The position numbers were made by a program, and so were the translations under genes. A stretch of DNA of 64,000 nucleotides from WLMZ01 sp038227995 (GTDB lineage: Bacteria > Actinomycetota > Acidimicrobiia > Acidimicrobiales > Ilumatobacteraceae). Position 1 is the first letter of the stretch. The number at the start of each line of letters is the position of its first letter. The stretch lies in contig JBBRPP010000003.1 of the NCBI GenBank assembly GCA_038227995.1, positions 186,001 to 250,000 of the forward strand, in the 5' to 3' direction. Of this stretch, positions 17,017 through 25,497 are shown piece after piece. The notes below the pieces were generated by a model. That model did not search any database. It was given only the letters and a program-made list of their open reading frames with translations, and was not told the DNA's origin.

Positions 17017-19206
17017 CTACTTCGGGCATCCACCGGTGGTGGTCGGCGGCGCAATCCCGAGCTGACGCATGATCGTCGGCACGATGGTCTTGAACACGGG
17101 CGCCGCCGCGGTGCCGCCGAAGCGGGCAAGCGAGGTGTTCGGCGGCTCGTCGATCGAGATCAGGGTGGTCACCTGCGGCGCTTCGGCTGGGAAGAAGCCG
17201 ACGAACGACGAGTAGTACTTGGCGTCCTTGCCTTCGACACCGTAGACACCGTTCTCGTTCTTGACGCCGGTTCCCGTCTTGCCGGCGATCGTCACCCCGT
17301 TCACCTGTGCTGCGTTCGCAGTACCGGTCTTGTCGCAAACGACATCGCGCATGATGAGGTTCATCTGGCTCGCGGCGGCCGGGCTGATCACTTCGTGTGA
17401 GGCCGACGGCGCCGCGGGAACGACCTTGCCGTTGTCACCGATGGCCGCCTGAACGAGGCGCGGCGCCACGTACACCCCGTTGTTCGCGACCACGTTCACA
17501 GCACCGATCAACTGCACCGAGGTCGCGCAGACGCCATACCCGTAGGCCGGGGTCACGTTCTCGGTGCCCTGCCACTTCTTCCAGTTCTTCAGCAGACCGG
17601 GCGACTCTCCCGGGAAGTTCAATGCGGACTTCTGGCCGAGGCCGAATGCGGTCATGTAATCCCACTGCTTCTCCGCGCCGATCTTCTCCGACACCATGAT
17701 CGTGCCGTTGTTCGACGACTGGACGAGAATGTCGTGAACGGACATCGATTGCAGTGGGTGCGGCTCGGCGTCGTAGATCGTCTTGTGCCATTTGGTGTTC
17801 GGGTCGAAGACACGTGACCCGGGCACCATGAAGTACGTGTCGGGCGTGACAGCACCTTCGTTGATGCCGGCCGCAATCGTCACCACTTTGGCCACGGAAC
17901 CGGGCTCATAGCAGTCGACCGCTCCGGCGTTGGCAGAGGTCACGTGGTACACACCCTGAGCATCGCGCTGCACGCTCGCCATGGCGAGGATGTTGCCTGT
18001 CGATGTCTCCTCCACCATCGCCGAACCACCCTTCGCCCCGAGCGTGCTGACCTGCAACAGCATTGCCTGTTCGAGAGAGAACTGGATCGAGCGATCGATC
18101 GTGAGCACGAGGTCCTTCCCGGGGATCGCCGGCACCGACACGCTGCCGGACCCAGGGATCTCGTTGCCCTGACGGTCGTGCTGGATGACCAACTCACCAT
18201 TGGTGCCGGTCAACATCTTGTTGTACTGCAACTCGACGCCGGCCGTTCCCTTGCCGTCGATGTCGGTGGTTCCGAGGACGCCGCGAGCCAGATCGCCGCC
18301 GGGCACGACCCGGGTGTTCTCCTGATATGAGTCGACGCCGGCGAGTTTGAGCGCCATCACGTTCTCTGCCGTCTGTTCATCGAGCTGTCGGGCGACGTAC
18401 ACGAAGCCCTTCTGCTTCAGTTGCAATGCCTGCAGCAACGATGCCCGCTTGTCCGATGTGAGCTTCAGCAGCGTCGCGAGTGCGTTTGCGGTGCCAACCG
18501 CGTCGGTGACGAGCTTCGGATTGACGTAGATCGTCGTCGCCGGGACGGACAGCGCCAGTTCGTCGCCGTTGCGGTCGAAGATCACGCCGCGGCTGGCCGT
18601 GAGGGTGGTCTGTCGGGTCCGCTGCGACATTCCTGCAGACGTGTACGTCCCTGCCTCTGCCGTCTGCAGCATGCCCACGCGGAACAAGATGCCGCCGAAG
18701 ATCAGAATCGCAGCGACGAACAGCGCGACCAAACGTTTGTGTGGCAGGCCGGCACGGAACACACCGGGGTGATAGCGGCGCGGCTTGCGCGATCGCTTCT
18801 GCAGTGGGTGTTGCGCGGCGAGGTGCCGTTTCCGCCGGACCGGAACCTCGACGGGTTCGCGCTTCTGCATCGGCCGCCGATGACGATCGAGTGGTGTCGG
18901 AGCAGCGGCCGGAACAGTGCGGCGCCGAGCCGGATTCGACGAGGAGCGGGGGGCGGCTGCAGCGGGTGGACGGCGTCCGTGACCGCCTTCGGACGGGGCA
19001 CGCCGCGACGATTCGGTGGCACGCTGCGGTGCCGCGTGCCGGTCGCGTCCGTGGCTACGAGCGCCCCGACCGACCGGTGCTTCTGCGAAGCGACGGCTGC
19101 TGCTCGCACCACGCGATGCAGGCGTGGCGCCGGGCCGCGTGCGAACCCCAGCACGTTCGCGTGCGCGTTCGTCGGCCATGCCCGGGACGCTGCGACGATC
19201 GCTCAC
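17017..19206 (-). CDS. ftsI: septal transpeptidase FtsI (class B penicillin-binding protein)
   Basis: Protein of 729 residues. A basic, Arg/Pro-rich cytoplasmic tail of about 155 residues precedes a single membrane segment (about 159-179). The class B dimerisation domain follows (SRGVIFDRNGDELALS near 205), then the transpeptidase domain with catalytic Ser437 in EPGSVAKV, SSN at about 497 and KTGTG at about 643. It cross-links septal peptidoglycan with FtsW. The start is GTG at 19204-19206, overlapping the ftsL stop (GTGA); an ATG nine codons further in is an alternative. The long basic tail resembles actinobacterial FtsI. Confidence 0.95.
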   Translation of the reverse strand: MSDRRSVPGMADERARERAGVRTRPGATPASRGASSSRRFAEAPVGRGARSHGRDRHAAPQRATESSRRAPSEGGHGRRPPAAAAPRSSSNPARRRTVPAAAPTPLDRHRRPMQKREPVEVPVRRKRHLAAQHPLQKRSRKPRRYHPGVFRAGLPHKRLVALFVAAILIFGGILFRVGMLQTAEAGTYTSAGMSQRTRQTTLTASRGVIFDRNGDELALSVPATTIYVNPKLVTDAVGTANALATLLKLTSDKRASLLQALQLKQKGFVYVARQLDEQTAENVMALKLAGVDSYQENTRVVPGGDLARGVLGTTDIDGKGTAGVELQYNKMLTGTNGELVIQHDRQGNEIPGSGSVSVPAIPGKDLVLTIDRSIQFSLEQAMLLQVSTLGAKGGSAMVEETSTGNILAMASVQRDAQGVYHVTSANAGAVDCYEPGSVAKVVTIAAGINEGAVTPDTYFMVPGSRVFDPNTKWHKTIYDAEPHPLQSMSVHDILVQSSNNGTIMVSEKIGAEKQWDYMTAFGLGQKSALNFPGESPGLLKNWKKWQGTENVTPAYGYGVCATSVQLIGAVNVVANNGVYVAPRLVQAAIGDNGKVVPAAPSASHEVISPAAASQMNLIMRDVVCDKTGTANAAQVNGVTIAGKTGTGVKNENGVYGVEGKDAKYYSSFVGFFPAEAPQVTTLISIDEPPNTSLARFGGTAAAPVFKTIVPTIMRQLGIAPPTTTGGCPK

Positions 19207-19751
19207 GGCGTATCCGCCGTGACGGCCTTGACCGTGCCGAACTGGTCGAAGTTCGACGTCTTCTGATCGGACACATCGTTCGGTAAGCCGCTCGCGGCAG
19301 CGGTCACCGCTGCGATCGCAGACGGATCGATCGTCATGAACTCACCGCTCTTGGCGGGTGACATGCCGAGTGCGGCCGCCTCGACCGACAACCGGTTCGG
19401 TGAGCGCAGCTCTGCTCTCGCCCGCCGTAAGACGTCGTACCGAGACCTGGCAGCGGTGACCTCGCGCTCGACCTTGTCCAACGCGAGCTGGTTCTGGGCC
19501 AGCTTGGTTTGGAAGGCGACGGCACCGAGCAGGAGACCGAACAGCATGAGGCAGCACACCGCGACGATGCTCACCGTGCGACCGCGATGCTGGACGACTT
19601 CGAGATGTGGTCGTGGCTGATCGTGTGACTCACCCGTCTTTCCGGCTGGGTGACCGGCGCCGAGTGCTCGCCTTTCCAGAGGCGTGCGGCGCAGGTCGCT
19701 GGGCCGGATCTTGGCGGGGACGTCGTTGCGAAGTGGCGCGACAGCCGACAT
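19203..19751 (-). CDS. ftsL: FtsL-like divisome protein
   Basis: Protein of 182 residues. A basic N-terminal region, one membrane segment at about 60-81 (SIVAVCCLMLFGLLLGAVAF), then a short coiled coil (QLALDKVEREVTAARSRYDV) followed by a GMSPAK-type C-terminal motif of FtsL/DivIC proteins. FtsL with FtsQ and FtsB activates FtsWI. Sequence identity to FtsL is weak by eye, as usual for the family; position between rsmH and ftsI makes the call. It starts 2 bases after the rsmH stop. Confidence 0.85.
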   Translation of the reverse strand: MSAVAPLRNDVPAKIRPSDLRRTPLERRALGAGHPAGKTGESHDQPRPHLEVVQHRGRTVSIVAVCCLMLFGLLLGAVAFQTKLAQNQLALDKVEREVTAARSRYDVLRRARAELRSPNRLSVEAAALGMSPAKSGEFMTIDPSAIAAVTAAASGLPNDVSDQKTSNFDQFGTVKAVTADTP

Positions 19752-19753
19752 GT

Positions 19754-20776
19754 TCAGCGGCCTCGCCCGGGGGCGCGGCGAACGTCACCGTCAACTGATT
19801 CGTCGATCCGTTCGACGACGCGCAGACGCGCCGACGCAGCGCGACGATTGGTCGCGACCTCTTCAGCCGACGGTGTCCTTGGAACGCGCCGGACGAGGCG
19901 CACCGTGCGCACCGCGCCACACACACATGGCAGTCCCGGCGGGCAGACGCAATTGCCGGTCTCCGCAGTGCGGAAGCGATCCTTGATGATCCGATCTTCA
20001 CCGGAGTGATACGACAACACGGCGATGCGCCCGCCGATCGCGGTGGCGGCGATGGCCTCGTCGATCGCATCGGGCAGGATCTCCAGCTCGCGATTGACCT
20101 CGATCCGAATCGCCTGGAACGAACGCTTGGCAGGGTGGCCCCCGGTGCGGCGAGCGGCCGCCGGGATCGCAGCCACGATGATGTTGGCCAGCTCCGCAGT
20201 CGTCTCGATCGGGCGCTGGGCGATGATGGCGCGAGCGATTCGAGGGGCGAACCGCTCGTCGCCGTTGTCCTGCAGGACGCGGATCAGTTCAGACTCGGTG
20301 TAGCCGTTGACCACATCGCGCCCGGACCATGCCTCGGTGGTGTCCATCCGCATGTCGAGTGGAGCGTCCTGGCGATACGAGAAGCCGCGCTCGGCCCGGT
20401 CGAGCTGGGGGGACGACACGCCGAGGTCGAAGAGGGCGCCGCTGAGTTCGTTGATGCGAGCGGTGTTCATGGCGATTCGAAGGCGGTCGAAGCGAGCGTG
20501 CACAGTGTGGATCCGGTCACCGAAACGGGCGAGGCGCTGCATTGCAGCCGAGAGCGCTGTCTCGTCGCGGTCGATCCCGAGGATGCTGAGGTGCGGGTGG
20601 CGTTCGAGGATCGCTTCTGCGTGACCCCCGCCGCCGAGCGTCGCGTCGAGCACGAAACCCGGCGGAACCGTCGTGAACAGGTCCACGATTTCTCGCGCCA
20701 TCACCGGCTGATGATGGAAGTCCGACTCGCCGCGTTGCGTGTCGTCTGTGTCGGGTGTGTTCACGCCTGTCCGCAT
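19754..20776 (-). CDS. rsmH: 16S rRNA (cytosine-1402-N4) methyltransferase RsmH
   Basis: Protein of 340 residues from the chosen ATG. SAM-dependent methyltransferase acting on C1402 of 16S rRNA. SAM site FVLDATLGGGGHAEAIL and DLGVSSPQLDRAERGFSYR are diagnostic, with GGRIAVLSYHSGEDRIIK near the C-terminus. The frame stays open to ATG at 20971, but the extra 65 residues are Arg/Pro-rich and lie outside the normal family length (about 300-330). AGGG just before ATG 20776 and HHQPVMAREIVDLF shortly after support the shorter form. Start is uncertain; GTG 4 codons later is possible. Confidence 0.93.
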   Translation of the reverse strand: MRTGVNTPDTDDTQRGESDFHHQPVMAREIVDLFTTVPPGFVLDATLGGGGHAEAILERHPHLSILGIDRDETALSAAMQRLARFGDRIHTVHARFDRLRIAMNTARINELSGALFDLGVSSPQLDRAERGFSYRQDAPLDMRMDTTEAWSGRDVVNGYTESELIRVLQDNGDERFAPRIARAIIAQRPIETTAELANIIVAAIPAAARRTGGHPAKRSFQAIRIEVNRELEILPDAIDEAIAATAIGGRIAVLSYHSGEDRIIKDRFRTAETGNCVCPPGLPCVCGAVRTVRLVRRVPRTPSAEEVATNRRAASARLRVVERIDESVDGDVRRAPGRGR

Positions 20777-21055
20777 TTCCCTGCGATCACCACGGCGGCG
20801 ATCGGGTGTTGTCCCTGCATTTCGGGTATTCGGGGCATTCGGGCTCCGCTCATCGGCAGTCCCTCGGTGAACGATTGTCGCCGGGATTTCTCCCCGGACG
20901 GAACGAGATGTAGGCGGGTGGAGTGGGGCTTCATCTTGTTCACCGGGAGACTGCCGGTGAGCGGAACTCACCGGTATTCGATCTGTTGTGCATGTCGTTG
21001 TGTGGTGGCCTTCGGCTCCTTTCGATCGGTTGGTCGTGGTCGTGGATTGCTGTGT
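20777..21055. other. mraZ-rsmH intergenic region
   Basis: About 280 bases with no gene I can support. On the minus strand it carries the untranslated or possibly translated leader of rsmH. It contains three near-copies of ATTCGGG at 20820-20843 spaced 8-9 bases apart. No clear promoter or terminator is seen. Confidence 0.4.
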
Positions 21056-21481
21056 TCAGTGCGAACTGCCTTCGGAGAACTCCGCTTCACCCGCTCGCAT
21101 GCTGCGCTCGTGGCGCTCCTGCGAGCAGATCTCGATCCGGTCGAGGCGACCGGCGACGACCGCCGGACCCTTGACGTTCAACCGAGCGTGCGTACGAAGC
21201 CGCTCGTCGAGATAGATCCGGCCCTGGCCGTCGGGTTCGACGGGTGTGGCGCGGGAGGCGAAGGCACGGAGTCGATCCATGCTGATCTCGCCTCTGGCTT
21301 GGAGTTGCTGAATGCGGTCTGCCTCCTGTTCGAACTTCTCGGCCGTGAAGACCTCGATGCTGTTGTCTGCTCCCAGGGTCAGGTAGCAGATCGTTCCGAG
21401 GCGCGCTCGAAAAGCAGCTGGGAGCGCCAGCCGGCCCTTCACGTCGAGCTGACGTTCGAAAACGCCGAGGAACTGTTGCAT
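21056..21481 (-). CDS. mraZ: MraZ transcriptional regulator of the division cluster
   Basis: Protein of 141 residues with two SpoVT/AbrB-like halves (FERQLDVKGRLALPAAFRAR and VEPDGQGRIYLDERLRTH). MraZ forms a ring that binds direct repeats upstream of its own gene and regulates the dcw operon. ATG at 21479-21481 follows GAAGG at about 5 bases. An open frame to 21532 exists but would begin inside the promoter region. The upstream promoter contains repeats of the type MraZ recognises. It is the first gene of the cluster. Confidence 0.95.
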   Translation of the reverse strand: MQQFLGVFERQLDVKGRLALPAAFRARLGTICYLTLGADNSIEVFTAEKFEQEADRIQQLQARGEISMDRLRAFASRATPVEPDGQGRIYLDERLRTHARLNVKGPAVVAGRLDRIEICSQERHERSMRAGEAEFSEGSSH

Positions 21482-21526
21482 TGCCCTTCGATTTCCGCCC
21501 GAGTGCTGCCTCACGTGGTCCGGGCT

Positions 21527-21569
21527 TCCCACGTGTCCCCACTATGCCCCACAAACCACCCAAAGTCAA
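21527..21569 (-). promoter_or_regulatory. mraZ promoter with embedded MraZ-type direct repeats
   Basis: On the minus strand a -35 TTGACT (21564-21569) and -10 CATAGT (21541-21546) are separated by 17 bases. Across them lie four TGGG-type boxes at a 10-base period: TTGGGTGG, TGTGGGG, AGTGGGG and CGTGGGA (21527-21563). MraZ of E. coli and Mycoplasma binds TGGGN repeats spaced about 10 bases. Binding here would block the -10 and spacer, giving autorepression of the whole dcw cluster. Confidence 0.8.
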
Positions 21570-21741
21570 CCCATTTCTCACCACTTCCCGGGAACGTTTC
21601 GTGAGAATCGGGTCAGGTTCGCACGGAGAGCGCGAACATGGCGCGCAAAAGGCCTGATGAGTGCGCGCGTTGAGCGCGAATCACCAGTGGGGAGGATTGG
21701 GGCCCTGGACCGGTCGGACGAGACGGCCTCGACGCCAGCGC

Positions 21742-22407
21742 TCAGGTCTGGTGGAGGGCTGCGGTGAACACAGCGCGCAGTTCGTCGACCGGCCGATCGA
21801 CCGCGAACACGATGTCGTCGAGGTCGCGGAACTGAGGTCCGGGCTCGGCGAACAGTGGTGCGTGGTTCTCAGCCCGCCATCGGCGATACAGCGCGCACTG
21901 GAACCGCGCCCCGGCGCGGGTGCGACGTTGGCTGATGCCGACGATCTTGCGTCCGTCGGCTGCCACGACCTCTCCCCCGCCGAGGCCGGCAAAGCACAGC
22001 CGGTCCGACCATCGCCGATGCACCATCGGTCCATGGTGCACGGTCGTGCCGTCGATGCCGCACGTCACCAGGGTCCGCTGCCAGACCTCCCCCAGCCACC
22101 ATGCCGACGACGACACATCGGCAGACCATCGGGGATCACCCGCTGGGATGACGACATCGACCCAAAGGACATCATCGGGTTCGAGGAGAACAGCACCGCC
22201 GCCACTACGACGACGGACGATGTCGACACCGGCCCGTTCGCAGGCGACGACGTCGATGTGTCCGATCGGCTGGGCCGAGCCGAGCACGAGCGCGGGTTGC
22301 TGGACGTCGAACCACCACAGGGTGGGGATCAGTGGGTTGGGGATGTCGCGCGCGTGGAACTCAGCTGCCGATCCGCGATCGACCTCGACGTTCCAGGCGG
22401 TGCTCAT
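21742..22407 (-). CDS. lipoate/biotin-protein-ligase-family protein (LplA-like)
   Basis: Protein of 221 residues. The motif VRRRSGGGAVLLEPDDVLWV is the lipoyl-AMP-binding loop of the LplA/LipB/BirA fold, followed by GRKIVGISQRRTRAG with the conserved lysine and FQCALYR. Family members attach lipoate or octanoate to 2-oxoacid dehydrogenase and glycine-cleavage proteins. The protein is shorter than E. coli LplA and lacks a recognisable C-terminal accessory domain, so it may be an octanoyltransferase of the LipM kind. Substrate is not determinable here. It lies 45 bases after the HNH gene on the same strand. Confidence 0.75.
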   Translation of the reverse strand: MSTAWNVEVDRGSAAEFHARDIPNPLIPTLWWFDVQQPALVLGSAQPIGHIDVVACERAGVDIVRRRSGGGAVLLEPDDVLWVDVVIPAGDPRWSADVSSSAWWLGEVWQRTLVTCGIDGTTVHHGPMVHRRWSDRLCFAGLGGGEVVAADGRKIVGISQRRTRAGARFQCALYRRWRAENHAPLFAEPGPQFRDLDDIVFAVDRPVDELRAVFTAALHQT

Positions 22408-22452
22408 GACGGGTTCAGCATGCCGCTGCGGACGCTGCCCGCCACGCCGACC

Positions 22453-22950
22453 TCAGGACGCTTCGGCGATGTATGGCTTCCACGCGTCGGGTACTCGACC
22501 GACGGAGACCGTCACCCATGCCTGTTCGCGAGGCACTCGCGGGATGCGAGCCAGGCGCATGTTCGCCTCTTCAGGCGTGCGGTCGCGTTTGTGAAGGTTG
22601 CACGGCCGGCACGCCGCTGCGACGTTTTCCCACTCGTTGCGCCCCCCGCGAGAGCGCGGCATCACGTGGTCGATCGAATCGGCGTGATCGCCGCAGTACT
22701 GGCAACGGTGCTCGTCGCGGATGAACACGGCTCGGCGGGACAGCGCGGTGCGACGGTGATACGGCACCTTGACGACGTAACGCAGTCGGATCACCAGCGG
22801 GTTGGCGAGGGCCATGCTCTCGGATCGCAACACGGTGCCGTCGTCCTCGATCAGGTCAGCCTTGTCAGCTAGGATCAAGCAGGCCGCGCGGCGGGCAGGA
22901 ACGATGCTCAGCGGTTCATACGTCGCGTTCAGGACGAGTGCGCTGCGCAT
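22453..22950 (-). CDS. HNH endonuclease family protein
   Basis: Protein of 165 residues. An N-terminal ALVLNATYEPLSIVPARRAA region of unknown role precedes a C-terminal HNH domain: RDEHRCQYCGDHADSIDHVM, RSRGGRNEWENVAAACRPCN, with zinc-binding CxxC pairs and the HNH histidine. This compact type is widespread in Actinobacteria and cyanobacteria and is often adjacent to housekeeping genes, so it is probably not a selfish element. A TAGGGC hexamer lies 6 bases before ATG, a near-match to the leaderless -10 pattern. Biological role unknown. Confidence 0.85.
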   Translation of the reverse strand: MRSALVLNATYEPLSIVPARRAACLILADKADLIEDDGTVLRSESMALANPLVIRLRYVVKVPYHRRTALSRRAVFIRDEHRCQYCGDHADSIDHVMPRSRGGRNEWENVAAACRPCNLHKRDRTPEEANMRLARIPRVPREQAWVTVSVGRVPDAWKPYIAEAS

Positions 22951-23039
22951 GACCGGGCCCTAGCGCAGTCGACCGTGTGCCGGCATCGTCGGCATGGGCC
23001 CCGGCGCGTCGCTGGGCATCGCGCCAATCGGCGGATGCG

Positions 23040-23288
23040 TCACCGGTCGCCGCTGTCCCAATCTCTGCACCACGCGAGATAGTTGATCACATCTGCGGGC
23101 TCGGGTCGATGTTCGGGATCGCCGTATTGCGTGACGAGTCGGAAGTGCAGATAGTCGCCGGACGGCACGGGCAGGAAGGGTGCGTGTCGGTACCACCCGG
23201 GCGCGGCCGTGCGGCGCATCTGCCGGAACGCTGTCGGCCACAGTGCGGGCCGAGCGGCGACCGCTCTCGCAACGCGAATCCAGTGCAC
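23040..23288 (-). CDS. small conserved hypothetical protein
   Basis: Protein of 82 residues. An N-terminal basic segment is followed by aromatic and proline-rich sequence (FLPVPSGDYLHFRLVTQYGD, PADVINYLAWCRDW). This looks like a small protein found in many actinobacterial genomes, but I cannot name a function. It starts 3 bases after the acyl-CoA dehydrogenase stop on the same strand and is presumably cotranscribed. No signal peptide or membrane segment is visible. Confidence 0.65.
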   Translation of the reverse strand: MHWIRVARAVAARPALWPTAFRQMRRTAAPGWYRHAPFLPVPSGDYLHFRLVTQYGDPEHRPEPADVINYLAWCRDWDSGDR

Positions 23289-23291
23289 CGA

Positions 23292-24512
23292 TCAGTTCGG
23301 CTTCGGCTCTTTTGGCAGCCCGAGCACCATCTCACCGATGATGTTGCGTTGGATCTGGCTCGATCCTGCATAGATCGTGCCGGCGCGAGCGTTGAGGAAC
23401 ACGCCTTCCCACGAGGCGGTGGTATTGGCCGCCCCGGCATCGTCGGTCTGGAACGCACTCGATGGCGGTCTGCCACTCGGCACCAGACCGTCGAGGCCCA
23501 TGATGTCCATCGAGAGTTCGGTGACGACCTTGTGGTACTCGCTCCAGTACAGCTTGAAGATCGCGCCGTCGGGGCCAGGGTGGTGCCCCTGCATGAACTT
23601 CGTGAGCGTGCGCATCCCGAGATAGCGCATCATCTGCACCTTCGAATAGCAGAACGCGAGGCGCTGGCGAATGACCGGGTTCGAGGCCACTCCACGATCC
23701 TTGGCCATGATGAAGAGCCGATCGAGCTCGGCCTGAAAGCGGATCGGCAGGGTGGCTGCCGCTTCGCCTCGCTCGTAGCCGAGCAACGTCATCGCGACAG
23801 CCCAACCGTTGTTGACCCCACCGACGACTTCACCCTTGGGCGTGGTTGCGTCGGTGTAGAAGACCTCGTTGAACTCGCTCTCGCCGGAGATCATCTTGAT
23901 CGGGCGCACCTCGATGCCGGGCTGGCGCATGTCGACGAGCAGGAACGAGATGCCCTTGTGACGCGGCGCATCCGGGTCGGTGCGGGCAAGCGTGAAGATG
24001 TGATCGGCGAGATGGCCGGCCGAGGTCCAGATCTTCTGTCCGTTGAGGACCCACTGATCACCGTCGAGCTCGGCCCGCAGCCCGATGTTGCTCAGGTCTG
24101 ATCCGGCGTTGGGCTCGCTGTAGCCCTGACACCAGATGTCGGCATTGGCGAGGATGCGCGGCAGGTAGTACGCCTTCTGCTCGTCGGTGCCCCACTGCAG
24201 CAGCGTGTTGCCGAGCATCTGGATGCCGAACGTGTCGTTGTATCCGCCGGTGGGGACGCCGGCCTTGGCGAACTCCTCGCCGACGATGACCTGCTCGAGT
24301 GCCGACAGACCGCCGCCTCCGTACTCGACCGGCCAGCCTGGTGCCAGGTACCGGGCTTCGTTGAGCACGACGCGCCATTCGTTGACGAACTGGTGCAGTT
24401 CCGCGCCTTCGAGGCGACCGGTGCCCTGCCAGTTCGACGGTAGCTTCTCGGCCAGGAATGCTTGGACCTTTTCCCGATACGCGTCTGCTTCAGCGGTGTA
24501 CGTCGGTTGCAT
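23292..24512 (-). CDS. acyl-CoA dehydrogenase
   Basis: Protein of 406 residues. FAD enzyme of the beta-oxidation superfamily. Visible features: N-terminal helical domain, WCQGYSEPNAGSDLSNIGLR (FAD/substrate loop), LNGQKIWTSAGHLADHIFTL, and a C-terminal RAGTIYAGSSQIQRNIIGEM motif. Overall it resembles the longer FadE-type enzymes of Actinobacteria used for branched or steroid-derived acyl-CoAs; substrate is unknown. A leaderless-type TAACAT box lies 6 bases before ATG. Confidence 0.93.
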   Translation of the reverse strand: MQPTYTAEADAYREKVQAFLAEKLPSNWQGTGRLEGAELHQFVNEWRVVLNEARYLAPGWPVEYGGGGLSALEQVIVGEEFAKAGVPTGGYNDTFGIQMLGNTLLQWGTDEQKAYYLPRILANADIWCQGYSEPNAGSDLSNIGLRAELDGDQWVLNGQKIWTSAGHLADHIFTLARTDPDAPRHKGISFLLVDMRQPGIEVRPIKMISGESEFNEVFYTDATTPKGEVVGGVNNGWAVAMTLLGYERGEAAATLPIRFQAELDRLFIMAKDRGVASNPVIRQRLAFCYSKVQMMRYLGMRTLTKFMQGHHPGPDGAIFKLYWSEYHKVVTELSMDIMGLDGLVPSGRPPSSAFQTDDAGAANTTASWEGVFLNARAGTIYAGSSQIQRNIIGEMVLGLPKEPKPN

Positions 24513-24518
24513 CGGGCC

Positions 24519-24524
24519 ATGTTA
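24519..24524 (-). promoter_or_regulatory. -10 box, leaderless promoter of acyl-CoA dehydrogenase
   Basis: Minus-strand TAACAT, then GGCCCG (6 bases), then the ATG. No Shine-Dalgarno sequence. Confidence 0.55.
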
Positions 24525-24577
24525 CCGCGAGGTAGCCGGGCGGCGAGTGCCGGCCAGCGCGCAGGTCGAGCGTCGGA

Positions 24578-25438
24578 TCAGGGCTCGCCGAGCACGCCGC
24601 GACGAGCCAGTGCCGCGGCTCCGACGATCGGGGCGAGTTCACCGAGTGCGACTCGGCGGATCTCGAGATGCTCGGTGAACGACAACCGGGCACGCGAGTT
24701 GGCTTCGGTCTGCGCGGCAGCGAAGAACGGCTCGCCGAATCCGAGCGCGACGGAGCCACCGACGACCGCAAGGCGGAAGTCGACGATCGCGGCCAGCGAA
24801 GCCAGAGCGCGACCGACGAGCAGTCCGGTGCGTTCGATGATCTGTTGGGGCGCGCGCTGCGGAGGCCGGCCGGTCTCGGCCTCGATCGCCGGGCCGCACG
24901 CGTACGCCTCGAGACACCCGATGCCTCCGCAGGCGCACGGACGACCGTCGGGCTCGACCACGATGTGGCCGATGTGGCCGGCATTGCCGAGCCGACCGTT
25001 GAGCAGCCGGCCGTTGCTGATGATGCCCCCGCCGACGCCGGTGCCGACCACGACCCCCACCATGTTCTGTGCGCCGCGAGCGGCACCACACCACGCCTCA
25101 CCGAGCGTGAGCGCCTTCGCGTCGTTGTCGATGAAGACCGGCAACGACGTTGCCTCGGCCAGCGCAGCCTTGAGTTCGAAGTTCTGCCACGACGGGATGT
25201 GCAGCGGCGAAACCGTCTCGGCGGCGACATCCATCGGCCCTCCACAACCGGTTCCGACAGCGACGATCGGCGCCGGGGCCGCTGCCATGACACGCAAGAT
25301 CAGTCGTTCGAGTGCGGGCCACACATCACGCGGCGGAGTGGGGACGCGATCGCGCACGACGACCCTTCCGTCGTCGTCGACCACCCCGGCAGCCAGCTTG
25401 GTGCCCCCGATGTCGACCGCCAGATACATCGTTTCCAC
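24578..25438 (-). CDS. ROK-family sugar kinase (glucokinase-like)
   Basis: Protein of 286 residues. Phosphorylates hexoses with ATP. The ATP loop LAVDIGGTKLAAGVV is near the start, DNDAKALTLGE holds the catalytic aspartate (about residue 105), VGTGVGGGIISNGRL and the zinc site CACGGIGCLEAYACG follow, with LAVVGGSVALGFGEPFF near the end. GTG at 25436-25438 is preferred: TACCGT ends 6 bases upstream, the leaderless spacing seen elsewhere here. ATG 9 bases in and an upstream ATG at 25468 are alternatives. A second ROK kinase lies at 43149. Confidence 0.9.
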   Translation of the reverse strand: METMYLAVDIGGTKLAAGVVDDDGRVVVRDRVPTPPRDVWPALERLILRVMAAAPAPIVAVGTGCGGPMDVAAETVSPLHIPSWQNFELKAALAEATSLPVFIDNDAKALTLGEAWCGAARGAQNMVGVVVGTGVGGGIISNGRLLNGRLGNAGHIGHIVVEPDGRPCACGGIGCLEAYACGPAIEAETGRPPQRAPQQIIERTGLLVGRALASLAAIVDFRLAVVGGSVALGFGEPFFAAAQTEANSRARLSFTEHLEIRRVALGELAPIVGAAALARRGVLGEP

Positions 25439-25497
25439 GAGGCCACGGTACCCCTGCTGCCATTGCATGTGCTGCTCATGCGTCTACTCTGGGTCCC
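25439..25497. promoter_or_regulatory. divergent leaderless promoters, ROK kinase and moxR
   Basis: Minus-strand TACCGT (25445-25450) ends 6 bases before the ROK GTG. Plus-strand TACTCT (25485-25490) ends 7 bases before the moxR GTG. The 59-base gap holds both promoters, whose -35 regions must lie close together or overlap. Confidence 0.6.

Noticed and set aside
20006..21604. Plus-strand open frame of 532 codons
   Set aside because: It runs across rsmH, the intergenic gap, mraZ and the MraZ operator. Composition is that of a shadow frame.
22453..22950. HNH gene as part of an intron or mobile element
   Set aside because: No reverse transcriptase, terminal repeats or disrupted gene nearby; it sits in an ordinary gene string.
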